Source: Sergeia podlipaevii
Lineage: Eukaryota > Euglenozoa > Kinetoplastea > Trypanosomatida > Trypanosomatidae
Direction of reading: 5' to 3'
Assembly (NCBI GenBank): GCA_030849805.1
Contig: JASANZ010002170.1
Coordinates: forward strand, 1-61,427
Length of the DNA stretch: 61,427 nt
This document shows, one piece after another, positions 32,884 to 44,292 of the stretch. Every line of letters begins with the position of its first letter. Position 1 is the first letter of the stretch. The notes under the pieces were generated by a model. It was given only the letters and a program-made list of their open reading frames with translations. It searched no databases and was not told the DNA's origin. Position numbers and translations under genes: made by a program.

Positions 32884-34452
32884 TTACAGAGGGATGTTGC
32901 CGTGCTTCTTCCAGGGGTTGCTGAGCTGCTTGCGAGACAGGCGCTCAAGGTCCTCGCACACGCGCAGGCGCGTCTCAGAGGGTTGGATAACGGCATCCAC
33001 GTAGCCCTTGCGAGCGGCGGCAAGAGGAGTGCAGAAGGCACCCTCGTAGTCCCTCACATGCGCGGCCTGCTGCTCAGCCGTGTCCTTTCCGTAAAGCAGC
33101 TTCACGGCACCAGCGGCACCCATGACGGCAATCTCGGCACGGGGCCAGGCGTAGTTGCTGTCACCACGGAGGTGCTTGGAGCTCATCACATCGTACGCAC
33201 CACCGTAGGCCTTGCGTGTAATAATGGTGATCTTGGGGACCGTTGCCTCGCAGTAGGCGTACAGGAGCTTCGCGCCGTGACGAATAATGCCGCCGTACTC
33301 CTGCTGCACACCGGGCAGGAAGCCGGGCACATCCACAAAGGTCAGAATAGGAATGTTGAAAGCATCGGCGAAGCGCACCATGCGGGCAGCCTTCACGGAC
33401 GAGTCGATGTCGAGCACGCCAGCCTGGAACTTGGGCTGGTTAGCAATGACGCACACAGTGCGGCCCTCTACGCGCGCGAAGCCGCACAGGATGTTCTTGG
33501 CGAAGTCGGGCTGGATCTCAAAGAAGGACTCAGCATCGATGACGGGGAAGATGGCGTCGCGGATATCGTAGGCCTCCTTGGCATCGAGGGGCACGACAGT
33601 GTTCAGGCAGTCCACGTTGCGGTAGCGAGAGTCACTGCTGGGCAGGATAGGGGCGGGGTCGCGGTTGCTGAGGGGCAGGTAGGAGTAGAGCTTACGGAGC
33701 TGCGCCATGGCGACGATGTCGTTGGCGAAGGTACCAGCAGACACACCTGACTTGCTGGCGTGGACCTTGGGGCCACCGAGCTCGTCCTTGGTCACAAGTT
33801 TGCCACCGACGGCGCTGACCACCTCAGGGCCGGTAACGAACATGTAAGAAGACTGGTCCACCATGAAGGTGAAGTCGGTGAGAGCGGGGGAGTACACTGC
33901 ACCACCAGCGCAAGGACCCATAATCACGGAGATCTGAGGGATCACACCAGATGCGAGGGTATTGCGGAGGAAGATATCAGCGTAGCCGCCGAGGGAGTCG
34001 ACGCCTTCCTGAATGCGGGCACCGCCAGAGTCGTTGAGGCCAATGAGGGGCACACCAATCTTAGCAGCCTCCTCCATGACCTTCACCACCTTCTTTGCGT
34101 TCGCACCGGAAAGGGAGCCACCAAGAACGGTGAAGTCGTGGGAAAAGAGAAAGACGGGGCGGCCAAAGACCTTACCAGAGCCGGTAATGAAGCCATCGCC
34201 GGAGATCTTCTTCTTCTCCATACCGAAGTTGTAGCACTCGTGCTCGACGAGCGCGTCGCGCTCGCGGAAGGTGCCGGGATCGCAGAAGAGCTGCACACGG
34301 TCCATCGCGGTCAGACGCATCTTCCCGTGGCGCTTCTCTTCAGCAGCGGTGGGCTTGTAGGTGTTGCGGTCAAAGGGCTTTGTGGGGTCAAGCGCCATGC
34401 CGCGCTGAGCACACAGAGTGGCAGCCGCCAAAGATCCAAGTCGGCGCATCAT
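32884..34452 (-). CDS. PCCB: Propionyl-CoA carboxylase beta chain, mitochondrial
   Basis: 522 residues from the first of two adjacent ATGs (34452 or 34449); the upstream frame is low complexity. The start [14 protein letters not shown] is a typical short trypanosomatid mitochondrial presequence. The carboxyltransferase domain is complete: [20 protein letters not shown] in the acyl-CoA half, then [14 protein letters not shown], later [10 protein letters not shown] and [11 protein letters not shown] in the biotin-carboxyl half, ending [10 protein letters not shown] as in animal and bacterial PccB. With a biotin-carrying alpha subunit it makes methylmalonyl-CoA from propionyl-CoA. Length is close to the human enzyme. 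3-methylcrotonyl-CoA carboxylase beta is less likely given the C-terminus. The gene is flanked on both sides by unusually long gene-free DNA. Confidence 0.93.
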   Translation of the reverse strand: MMRRLGSLAAATLCAQRGMALDPTKPFDRNTYKPTAAEEKRHGKMRLTAMDRVQLFCDPGTFRERDALVEHECYNFGMEKKKISGDGFITGSGKVFGRPVFLFSHDFTVLGGSLSGANAKKVVKVMEEAAKIGVPLIGLNDSGGARIQEGVDSLGGYADIFLRNTLASGVIPQISVIMGPCAGGAVYSPALTDFTFMVDQSSYMFVTGPEVVSAVGGKLVTKDELGGPKVHASKSGVSAGTFANDIVAMAQLRKLYSYLPLSNRDPAPILPSSDSRYRNVDCLNTVVPLDAKEAYDIRDAIFPVIDAESFFEIQPDFAKNILCGFARVEGRTVCVIANQPKFQAGVLDIDSSVKAARMVRFADAFNIPILTFVDVPGFLPGVQQEYGGIIRHGAKLLYAYCEATVPKITIITRKAYGGAYDVMSSKHLRGDSNYAWPRAEIAVMGAAGAVKLLYGKDTAEQQAAHVRDYEGAFCTPLAAARKGYVDAVIQPSETRLRVCEDLERLSRKQLSNPWKKHGNIPL

Positions 34453-34503
34453 CTTTTCTTTCAAATGTGTGTTGACTGGTGTATTAAAAAAAAAGTTTTG
34501 TAG

Positions 34504-34537
34504 CTGAATGATAAAATCAGTAAGGAAGAAAAAAAGC
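34504..34537 (-). promoter_or_regulatory. Predicted spliced-leader acceptor for PCCB
   Basis: Pyrimidine tract on the transcript strand (plus-strand 34521-34537) followed by the first AG at 34505-34504, about 51 nt before the ATG. Predicted. Confidence 0.45.
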
Positions 34538-35061
34538 ACTATACCTCTTTCGTAAGACGATAACAAGAGAACTAAACCATTAATAAAGAAGAAAAAAAAT
34601 GTTAACAATGCGAGCGAGAAAGAGAGGAAAAGAAAAGCATGTATACAGAGGAACAGAGACGGATAGAACGTGCATTCACCAGCATATACATCTTATTTTT
34701 TATTTTTATTTCATGCGTCTGAGTGCAATACTACAGAATCAACAAGTGGACACATCTTCCTAAGGTAATACTACTAATAGCAGTTATCGTAGTATAAGGA
34801 GAGAAACTTTTTTTGTGATTAACTTGAGGAGATTGCAAAGCTTAGCAACAAGCACTTGCAATTACATGACTAGCTGAAAAAGCCCCAGTATGCGAGGATT
34901 AATATTTCCTCATAAAAAAACAAAAAAATGGGGGAGAATCAAAAACAAATGATAAACCATAGAAACAGATTTTTTAAAAAATCTTAAACAATTCCCATCA
35001 AAAAAAAGGGGATGAGATGCAACCAATGAAAAAAAAATACATTTATAAAAACGCAACATGA

Positions 35062-35082
35062 ACACACACACACACACACACA
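35062..35082. repeat. (CA)n microsatellite
   Basis: Dinucleotide run within the 4.5-kb gene-free stretch. Confidence 0.9.
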
Positions 35083-36702
35083 AGCAAACAATAACAACTA
35101 ATATGACAGCAATGACAACAACAACAAAAACCTACTCTAACATACACACAGCTTAGCTAACTTGTGTTGAGAGTTCTCTCTCTCTTCCCATCCAGCACAT
35201 TCTTCATGATCATGATAAAATCCAAATAATAGCAAAGATACACATATGGTTGCATGATCACTGGCACCGTGACTTTACGAACAAGAAGGGAGAAAACAGC
35301 ACATACAAACACAAGAAAGGTGGCAACATCGCTAAAGAATACCCCCTCCCTCTCCCCCCTTCACACACTATCGCACTTCAAGTTCTAGCGTTGATGAAAA
35401 TCACCTTGAGCAAAAGGAGGGAAAAAAAGAGGGAGAAGGCGATAAAAACGAGATAATAGAACGCCGTATCCTTCACGTGAGGAAGCAGTGCCTGGTAGTA
35501 AGGAGCAAAGGGAGAGAGAAGAAAAGGAGAAACACAACTATTTTTTTAAAACTATGCAATATAAAGCAGTAGCGCGTGTAACGTGGAAAGAAAGTACGCG
35601 CTTTCGAAGTCCTTTCAAGTGCCACGGTATATGTGTCAGACGCACAGTGTGCTGCTTTCCTCTCCTCCCCTTGCCAAATAATAATAATAATAATGATAGT
35701 AACAATAACATTGCGGCTATTTACTTGTACGCGTGCATGTCTCTGTATAGGTACAATATTCCCCCGTAGATGCTCCAAAAAAAAAAAAATGGGGCACATC
35801 ACAACTGTGTGTGTATGTGTGTGTGTGTGCTGAGTGCGTATGTTTGAGTGCGTACCCTCTGTAGGTTGGATAATCATAAAGAAAAGTTTATAATCCAAGT
35901 TATGTAGGTATGTCTCTCCACCTAATGAGTGCACTGATCATTCAAGGGAAAAAAATGGAAAAAATCCCTTTGTGTCAACCTTTTTTTGATGTTGTTGTTT
36001 TTAAAAAGGGGGAGTAGTTTTTTAAAAGATTGAAAAGATACATTCTCTCACCAATACAATATGATGAAGAGTCATCTTTCTCAAACATACCCTTTCATAT
36101 ATATTGTTTTACAAGAGAGATGTAGCTACCTTCCAAAAAAAGAAAAAGCATACATTGATCAAAACACACTTGCACATACACACAGAAATGTCATAAGCGC
36201 TGGAAATTTAGTCTCTCAATAATAATAGTAACAAAAATAATGCATTTTAATGCGATTTAAATGACGACAAAACAAATATTAAAAAAAAAAACACTCATGA
36301 GGCCAATGCCGCAAAAAAAAAGGGGCGGGTGGGAGAAGAAAAGGCGCACTCAATGCACATACATCATTTTTCACAAAGAAGCAAGAGAACGCTGCCATAT
36401 GAAAAAAAAGAAGAAAAAAAGTGGAAAGAAAGGAAGAGTGCAATATATATGTATGTATGTTCCATTGCTGCTACACAGGATACATATTTCCACTTTCGTT
36501 TTTATTTTGTTTTTCTCCTCCTCCTTTTTGCTTCAACACATGTTGATATTGTAGTATAAGGATTGTTTGCATGTTCCACCACTGCATCACCTCTTCTTCA
36601 TCTTCTTTTTTCTCTTTTGCCTTTTTCTTTCTTTCTCTCTCTCTCCCTATATATATGTAGGTGCATCGCATAGAACAAAACTGAACCGGCGAATACACGC
36701 AT

Positions 36703-36733
36703 ACACACACACATACATGTGTGTGTGTGTGTG
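36703..36733. repeat. AC/GT dinucleotide palindrome
   Basis: An (AC)n run is followed at once by a (TG)n run around the centre acatacatgt, giving a perfect or near-perfect inverted repeat able to form a long hairpin. Confidence 0.8.
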
Positions 36734-38930
36734 ATCGGCAACTATGGGCAAACAGCGCCGAAAAAAACTAGATAAAATCGCTCCAATCTCAACCTGCAGT
36801 TAGTCTCAAAAGCTTTGACTGCGTGTTTTCCCCTCTTCGTTCTCTTGCTCGTTTTGTCTTCTGCTTAGCAATAATAATAATAATAATAATAATGTACCAC
36901 CAAAAAGAAATGCCCTTCCACTCTCTCAACACTCTGCTCAAAGCATTACCCCAATCAACTTGAGCTAGATATTCTTTGATAACAACAGCAACAACAAAAA
37001 AAAGCGCACACTCACTTCTCTTCCTCTCCTCGCTTCTCCACCAAGAGAGTCTTGAAAAGAAGATGAAGGGGAGGGAAAACATATCCTAATTCTTTGCTTA
37101 AAATGAAACAAAAAGCCAGCAAGCACACATAAATATTCTTTCCTCATTATTCTCTTTTTTTTTCCCCCCTCCTCTCCCCCATCTGCCTCCTGCAAATAGT
37201 GCAACTCACACATATCTTAAGAACTGGGGGAAAGGCTTATTTATATCAAAGACATGCGCATATTTGCGATTATTATTATTATTTTTTCTTTTTTTCAAGT
37301 TCTCCAATGAAAAAAAAAAGTCTTTGAACAAGAAATAGGAAAACACATGCACGTACATCTCAAAAAAAGAAAAAAGTGTTTAGTGAGACCCAAATATTTA
37401 TCATGTCCTAAAAGAAAGAGAGAAAGAAAGAACGCTGTGCGACACAGAATGCACACAGCAGCAGCTGGGAATACCGATGGTCATACAATTTCATATGTAA
37501 AAAGATGAGAGAAACAAAAGAAATGCCTTTTTTATTATTAAAGCTTTGATAATAGCAACACATTCATAACACGTACATTTCACACTGCTTGAGTAGTTTC
37601 GCACAAAAAGAAGAACAGAAAAAAAAAAAGCACGTGTGCCTTTATTCATTCACACAACTTTACTCAAAAGAGGAAAAAAAAAAAAAGAAAGAGAAGAGTT
37701 GAAAAAAAAAAGGTAATACACTGTGTTTATGTCAAATTCACCACGCAATCAAAAAAAAAAAAATGGAAAGAGAAAAAATTACAGATAAAACATAAAATTC
37801 ATTTTCAGAAAGTTCCTCATCATGTCTCTGCACAAGCGTAGGAATGCATATATATGTTTGTATGCAAAAAAAAAAAAAAAAAAAGTTGTAAGGAGAAAGA
37901 GAAGGACCAGGACCTCCGCACCGCTTTGCCCATCTAGTTGAAATGATATAGCCAAGAAAGGCTCTGCACTTCAGTTATTTTTGTTCTTTGCTGTCATAAC
38001 AGTCCCTTAGCATCACATCTGTGCCTTGATGGTGGGTCTTCATATAACTATTCGCCCAAATACATACAATTTTCTCTCTTCTCTCAATGAACCCCAATGC
38101 TTTCTACATACTTTGTGACAGACAACAAAATATAATCGTTTTGCACACCAGTACGCATGGGCTCGGCGCAGAGTATGTATGTGTGTATGTGTGTGATCGG
38201 CAACTTGTTCTTTTGTTTCATTTCTTTTTCCTTTTTCTTTCTTCACAATCTACCAATGCCCGGCACAGTAAAGCTGAGAGGCACATAGCCGGCGAACACA
38301 AAGCAAACAAGCCACTTAAATCGTAATAATGAAAAGCCTGCCTTCAAGCATACATAAGTAGACAAGCGCAAGACACACACACACACACATACACACATCA
38401 ATGCGTCCAACTTTGCTTATTTTGAAACGATTAAGACAAAAGAAAAGGAAAAACGCGCACACAGAATACTATCGTTTTCCTTTTCGCAGAAAAAAAAAGT
38501 GAAATTCAACCTAAATAGCAGTAAATAGATAAAGAAAAGAAAGTAAAAAAATAAAAAAGATAACAAAAACAAAAATAAAAACTCAGATGTGCTCATAATA
38601 TAACGATACAACACGCCTGACAACTGTCAATCCTCACTCCAATAATCGTAAATTATTCACACACACAAACACAAACATTCACAAAAGTAGTCACATACAC
38701 AAATCATGCACACAAAGTGCCAAAAAAAAAAACAGCCCTTCTCTTTCGTTCTAGCAGTTCGGAAATAATGCTTACATGATATGACGCTCCCGTTATATAG
38801 ATGATGCACAACCACACTTTCGTCTTTGCTCCCCAGATACGCGCAAAAGCAAAATGCGCGCGCGTCAGCAAGCAAAGCAAAAAGCAAAAAATGTTGCTCT
38901 GAGGACAATCTTCTTTTTTTTTTTTTCATT

Positions 38931-41633
38931 TTATAGATTAATCGCTTCGTACTTTCGACACGAGCTCAAGCTGTATGGCGGCGCCGCGGACACCAGCGGT
39001 GCCCCCTTCTCTACATTACTGCTTGCGATTACATGTACACACACATAAGACGGCGCAGTGTCTTGTGTAACGCAGTTGCTGCTGACTGCCGGCGGCTGCG
39101 CCGCTGCGGTCACAATAGACACATCTCTTGCTAGCGTTGACTGCCCATCCTTGCGGTTCCTTGTGTTAGGCGAGGCAGATCTCTCTCTCTTGGACGGGGC
39201 GTGCTTGAGAAGCGGACGCGTCGCCGCAAAAAGTTCAAAAAGGCAGACACACTTGAGAAAAGTCCCCGGAACGCCCTCTGCAGGCGCCGCCAGAATAGCC
39301 TTGAGGCTTGCCGCCTGTGCGACGGAAGCGGGAGATGGTGTAAGTGGTGGGTGAGGCACCATAGTGAGCTTGTCACTCGCCGCTGTTACTGCAGCTGTGT
39401 TGCTGCTGATAGCGCTGGGCAGTGGCAGCTGTGGATGAGAAGACATGTAGCTAGGGGCATCCTCGCCATCCACAAGCGCCAGGTGGCTCTCCGCACGTTC
39501 AACAATCTTACTCCATGCGGAGACAGTAAGCACTATAGCGTTGGACTTGGCGCGTTCGTAGCAACGTTCATACAGCTCATATGTTATAGTTCGTCTCTCC
39601 TCGCCAAGGAATGAATTGGAAAGAAGGCGATATATTTCGCGGAGTAGTGGGGCAGCTTCACTTCGCTGCGCCAACACGCTAGGGGATACTTGAAGCCAGT
39701 CGTACATGTGTACGGCGTCAGCGAGAGCCCAAACGCAGCCCAGCATGCGCGTCAGCATACGCACCGCTACCCTTGCACATGCCAAGACAACAGCCGGAGA
39801 GTTGTCGTCTGCTATACAAGACGGGCTTGTGCTTGCATCACCACCATTTGTCGCTGACATACCATTTGCCGGGCAGTGTGTTCGTACATACCCATCCACG
39901 TAGCGTACCACAGACACGATGCCCTCCCTCCAGCGTCCTCGCGCCGCGCACTCCACCCAATGGTGCTCCGCCCATGCCTTGGAGCGGCACTCGTTGGAGC
40001 AGTAGTGGGAGCCACAATCGTGATTGCACCGAATCTGGTGCGGCTCGCTGTAGAGCGTGCGGAACAGTTCGGGGCGGAGACCTTGTATCTCCTTGCAAAC
40101 CTGTGCCTCGTTCAGAATGAGACGGCCGCAGTGGCAACAAATATGGAGGGATGCGTGTGTAGCGCCATTAGTCTCACCAAAGAGCAAGTGAGCAAGTGTA
40201 CCGAGTGGAGTGAACATAGAAGAGGACTCCTTGAGAACAACATCCCCACCACGCACAGCTTGGCGTGCAATCGCCACAACGCGGTTAAAGGCGTCATCGT
40301 ACACCACCTTGAAGCGAGGAAAACGCTTGGTGCGGGCGTCGTACAGCATTGCAACAGAGTTACCCATGAGCAGCTTGCGGACAACCAAGTTGGACGGATC
40401 ACATCGATGCGCCTCGTTGTAGTAGCACTGAGCGTCGTTGAACTGCTTCATGCCACGTAGCACGTTACCAGCACGCACATAGCCAAGATAGCTGTCGGGT
40501 TGAAGTTCGATCACGCGCTTAGCATCCTTTAAGGCATTCTCTGTTTGTCGCAGCAGAAGATACGCTACGGAGCGGCTGCTGAGAGCCCTCGCCTCTTCTT
40601 CTGGGGCCTCTTGCAGGGCTGCATTGTAGTAGCGCAACGCCTTCTCGTAGTTGTGACGCTCGATCTCCTGAGTGCCTCTCTTCATAGCAATAGCAAATTT
40701 GTTGCGGCGGCGTATGTTATTCACATTGTTGACAATACCACTACCTGGAGAAAGATTCATCTTATCTTCTCCAGACACAACGTTTGAGCTGTTAGTGTTG
40801 TTGTTATTGATATCGCTTGTGATCGGACTCGCGCCTGCTTCGCCCTGCGCAGCATCATCGTTCTTCTGTCTGGAAGCAATAAATGGCGGGGCGTCAGGTG
40901 AAGAGAAGGGACCTTCCGCGCCAGTCTGGCCAAAGGCAGCTTCTGGAAGAGCCGCTGCTGCTGTTGTTGTTGTTGCTGCCGCCGTCCTTCCTGGAGTGGT
41001 GGCGTTACATCCGCTGGAGCCACGCTGTGGCGCATGATATTGGTGACGTGAAATCGTTCCGCTACTACTTGTGCCAGACACTTGCTGGCCAGACGCCATC
41101 GTCTTTTCGAGCGGAGTGCGACAGTTCACCGGCTTGCTAAAGAGGTCGTCTTCCTCGTCTTCATCTAAAAGTTGGTTCGTGCATCCTTGGAGCTTCTGCA
41201 CGGACTGCTCCAAGTCCTCTGCCCCTCTACCAAGATCCGAGTAGTATTTCGTCATCTTCACCTTTGGCTCTGAGAGGCACGCACGGTATAACGTGAGGCA
41301 AAGCAACTCTAATCCAGGGACGTCGGCGCACATCACAAAAGTATATTCACCAAGATGCCGGCACACCTTGACGCGGCGGCGTGGAACAGCAAATACCTCC
41401 TCCATGAAGGGCTCCCAGTGGGCGGCCTCCTGCGCAATGCGAGCATACTCCACATCGCGCAGCTCCACTTCGCAGCCGAGGGGGTAGTCATCCGCAGGAG
41501 GGGCAATGGGTCTATCATCCGCATTGCTCACCTCGAAGCATGGCATATCAGGAATATCATCGTCATTGCCATCGAACGCAGGTGCGAAGAAGTTCATATC
41601 TTCCACGGGGCCATCGGTGATCATGCCTGCCAT
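38931..41633 (-). CDS. TPR plus MYND/split-SET (SMYD-like) protein, SET core degraded
   Basis: 900 residues from the ATG at 41633 (MAGMITDGP; a second ATG lies at 41624). Residues 1-170 are an undefined acidic domain, and 170-300 a low-complexity linker. TPR repeats lie at about 315-415 (RGTQEIERHNYEKALRYYNA and following). Next come a SET-N-like strand pair (RQAVRGGDVVLKES, about 455) and a MYND-type finger at about 498-560 (CCHCG ... YCSNECRSKAWAEHHWVEC). Near residue 850, VSSNCVTQD...VHVIASSNVEKG aligns with the SET-C motif NHSCxPN...A.rdI..GEE, but the NHSC core and the closing tyrosine are not conserved. This layout matches TPR-containing SMYD proteins. Probably a protein-interaction or chaperone-type adaptor rather than an active methyltransferase; inference. 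Confidence 0.72.
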   Translation of the reverse strand: MAGMITDGPVEDMNFFAPAFDGNDDDIPDMPCFEVSNADDRPIAPPADDYPLGCEVELRDVEYARIAQEAAHWEPFMEEVFAVPRRRVKVCRHLGEYTFVMCADVPGLELLCLTLYRACLSEPKVKMTKYYSDLGRGAEDLEQSVQKLQGCTNQLLDEDEEDDLFSKPVNCRTPLEKTMASGQQVSGTSSSGTISRHQYHAPQRGSSGCNATTPGRTAAATTTTAAAALPEAAFGQTGAEGPFSSPDAPPFIASRQKNDDAAQGEAGASPITSDINNNNTNSSNVVSGEDKMNLSPGSGIVNNVNNIRRRNKFAIAMKRGTQEIERHNYEKALRYYNAALQEAPEEEARALSSRSVAYLLLRQTENALKDAKRVIELQPDSYLGYVRAGNVLRGMKQFNDAQCYYNEAHRCDPSNLVVRKLLMGNSVAMLYDARTKRFPRFKVVYDDAFNRVVAIARQAVRGGDVVLKESSSMFTPLGTLAHLLFGETNGATHASLHICCHCGRLILNEAQVCKEIQGLRPELFRTLYSEPHQIRCNHDCGSHYCSNECRSKAWAEHHWVECAARGRWREGIVSVVRYVDGYVRTHCPANGMSATNGGDASTSPSCIADDNSPAVVLACARVAVRMLTRMLGCVWALADAVHMYDWLQVSPSVLAQRSEAAPLLREIYRLLSNSFLGEERRTITYELYERCYERAKSNAIVLTVSAWSKIVERAESHLALVDGEDAPSYMSSHPQLPLPSAISSNTAAVTAASDKLTMVPHPPLTPSPASVAQAASLKAILAAPAEGVPGTFLKCVCLFELFAATRPLLKHAPSKRERSASPNTRNRKDGQSTLARDVSIVTAAAQPPAVSSNCVTQDTAPSYVCVHVIASSNVEKGAPLVSAAPPYSLSSCRKYEAINL

Positions 41634-43110
41634 TCTAAATATATATATATACGTATGTATACAAATCAATTATGTGTGTAGGAATATATATAAATGCAAA
41701 TGTTGTGGTTGTTACTTCTCCTTCAAGATATATAGAAAATTAGGTGTCCCTTTGCACTAAAAAAAAATGTTACACACACACACACTATCACAAGTTCAGA
41801 AAAAAGTAGAAATATACTGCGTTGTATACTGATATGATTCTCACGCTTCGTTTTTTTTTATTTTTTAACCGCCTACTTTCTCTCCCTCTCGCTGTATATA
41901 TTTTTAAAAAAAATCCTCCGTATTCTTTCTCTCTACTTTGCTTTTGTTACCACAATATATTTCTCTGTTGTCTGGCTCTTCAGATTTTCCACTGATAGAG
42001 CTCAAAAAAAAATCCTTTGATATCTTCCTTTACCCTCACCTTTATTGTCGTAGGAGAAAAGGAAGGAGAATAAAAAGAAAAAGGATAAAGCAAGATATCT
42101 TCGACTTCGCTCCCACTCTTTCAGAAACAACAACACACAAAAAAAAGAATAGGGAGGAGAAGACAAAGAGGAAAAAAAAAAGAAGAGACAAGAGGGATTT
42201 GCGGGGTCTCAATACTACTAAACTAGAAAAAAAGAATTCAAGATGTTTGAATCGGGATACAATATACCTCAAAAAGCAATAGAAGAAACTAACAAAAAGA
42301 AATGCAAAAGAAAAGGCAGTGCAAAGCAATATATATATTTCCCCAGCAGCCGATCTCTTTTCTTTCTCTGATATTCAATTTCTTTATCTCTGCTTTCTAC
42401 TTCCACACTTGCACGAATGGACCACACACACACACACACACAAAGAAGAAGAAGTGGGATGCGTATAGAAGAATCGCTGCGAGGCGATAAAAGAAATGTA
42501 CTCTGAAAGTAGCAATAGCAATAAAAAAAAATTGAGGATGCAAGAAGAAAAAAAGAAAGAAAGAAAGAGGTGGAGAGAAAGATTGTGTAGTATAATCAGA
42601 CAAGATTGATTCCCATTTATTTTTTGAGTGGGAGGAGGGCAGTTTGCTTACAAAAGCAAAACAAAGGAAGTGATGTACTGCATAAAGAGAAGCGCATCCT
42701 CATCACTCTCCAATGAGGTGTGACATGTTTGCGATAAACCTATAATGTATTTATTTTTATATTTTACAGATATTTGTGAGTTGGGGTGTGTGTGTGTGTG
42801 CATATATGTGTATGTATGAGTAGGCACTTGTAGCACAAGGTTGCGTGAAAGACACTAAATAACATAAATGAAAGAAAAGATAACCCAGAAAGTGCTCACT
42901 TCAGATTTTTATAAGAGATCACCAGTTCAACCCAAAGCAGAAAAACAAGAGAGAAGAAATCTGGGACATCTCCATGCCCCTCCCACCCTTCTCCTTCGTT
43001 CCCTTCTCACTCTCACTCTATTCTCTATTGCTTTTCTTTGGATATATATATCCCTCAGAGTTTTCCCCTAGTCCTCACAAAAGCGCAATAGCCACAAGAA
43101 AGCCTCCCCT
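41634..43110 (-). other. Intergenic spacer, no gene seen
   Basis: About 1.5 kb, A/T-tract rich, with (CA)n near 42424-42442 and (GT)n near 42786-42800. No gene recognised. Confidence 0.5.
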
Positions 43111-44292
43111 CTACTGGCCTTGAAGCATGAGATCAAACACGCGGGCCATCCTCATAGCGTCCTTAGTTCCCTCTGCTCTATCGCGTAGAAGCCTCTCCAT
43201 GCGTGTTACCTGCGCCTTCCAGTCCTTGGACGGATTGTCAATGGACGACATGAAGCGAGGCACCTGCTCCACGATGAGAGCGCTGCGAAACTTCTCCTCA
43301 GTGCCGGACGGAGGTTCCATAAAGGAGAGTTCCTCTAAAGCACGCTGCACGCTTTCGAGCGCAGGGATCTGATCGACGAGGGTCTCGTTGAGAAAGCGAC
43401 GGGTGCGTAATATGATCTCCTTCTTGTGCTGCGTATAAGGGTAACGCTTGCGGCACTCTGGGTCGCATAACAGTTTGTGCAGACAAAACCACGTATGAGC
43501 CTCTGGGGCACAGACACGGAGCGCCTCGTCGCCAGGAGCTGGGAGGAAGTCACCATTGCGGTACTTCTGTGTGGCACTACTAGAAGAAGAAGAAGAACGG
43601 CGAAGCCACGGCTGAAGGAGCAGCACCTCAGAGAGACCCACAGGCAGGTCATTCTTTTGCAGAATTGCATTGGAAGCGGAGAGCGGGAGGGCATCCAGTC
43701 GGTCTATAGTGAACCACAGGATGGAAATGCACCCCATTGCACGTGTAATGAGGCCTTGCCTGAGCTGCTTCTCCAGCCGCGCCTCCGCGGTCTCGCGCTG
43801 CATTTCTTCTGCGCTAAGAGGCGCCTCCACCTCAGAGAGGCCTGGGAGAGAGAAGAGACGCGATACCTGGCGCCAGCAGTAGTCTATCAGTTCGAGAACA
43901 TCATCCCCAAAAGCAACCACTACCTCTTCGTAAAAGCAAATACACTCAAAGAAATTAACAAGAATAGATTCGTAGTTACAATAGAGATATGCGGCAGTGG
44001 GCCCTTCAGCAACAGCGCTCTTGACGGATGGCAGCACGCGCTGCCGCCACACCTCCATAACGAGCAACTCGTGCAGCAACGTAGGAAGCTGCTCATGATC
44101 GACCAAGAAGGACTTCACGTAGTCATCCACTTTTAGTACTGCGTTGCTGTGCGTACACATGTTGAGCAGCTCCACCGACTCACGCTGCGCCTTCCACCCC
44201 TCTGTGCCCACCTCTTCAATAGGGATGGGCTTCAGCTGTCGAATGCGTGCCTCCGCCTCCGCGGGCGTGATGACGCTTCCAGAAAATTCCAT
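43111..44292 (-). CDS. ZMYND10-like axonemal dynein assembly factor lacking MYND finger
   Basis: 393 residues from the ATG at 44292 (MEFSGSV); the upstream frame lacks an ATG. The N-terminal body aligns with ZMYND10/BLU: AEAEARIRQLKPIPIEEVGTEGW, then the stretch HEQLPTLLHELLVMEVWRQRVLP, ESILVNFFECICFYEEVV and LELIDYCWRQ (each quoted in part). The all-helical body continues to residue 393, ending VFDLMLQGQ, with no C-terminal Cys/His MYND finger such as closes the 440-residue human protein, and none is visible in the sequence beyond the stop. ZMYND10 helps assemble outer and inner dynein arms in the cytoplasm, so this supports a motile flagellum. Confidence 0.82.
   Translation of the reverse strand: MEFSGSVITPAEAEARIRQLKPIPIEEVGTEGWKAQRESVELLNMCTHSNAVLKVDDYVKSFLVDHEQLPTLLHELLVMEVWRQRVLPSVKSAVAEGPTAAYLYCNYESILVNFFECICFYEEVVVAFGDDVLELIDYCWRQVSRLFSLPGLSEVEAPLSAEEMQRETAEARLEKQLRQGLITRAMGCISILWFTIDRLDALPLSASNAILQKNDLPVGLSEVLLLQPWLRRSSSSSSSATQKYRNGDFLPAPGDEALRVCAPEAHTWFCLHKLLCDPECRKRYPYTQHKKEIILRTRRFLNETLVDQIPALESVQRALEELSFMEPPSGTEEKFRSALIVEQVPRFMSSIDNPSKDWKAQVTRMERLLRDRAEGTKDAMRMARVFDLMLQGQ

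Larger units (their letters stand above)
34453..38930 (-). other. 4.5-kb gene-free stretch upstream of carboxylase gene
   Basis: The longest non-coding stretch in the window. Every open frame is short and driven by A/T tracts or CA/TG runs. It holds (CA)n at 35062-35082, GT runs near 35806-35830, an AC/GT palindrome at 36703-36733, A runs of 10-20 bases and a short motif, gatcggcaact, present near both 36733 and 38194. On the transcript strand it must contain the 3'UTR of the TPR/SMYD-like gene and the PCCB 5' region. No tRNA, snRNA or snoRNA could be identified by eye. Confidence 0.55.

Noticed and set aside
32902..33750. 282-codon plus-strand frame
   Set aside because: Antisense to PCCB, which is certain; its length comes from GC-rich third positions.
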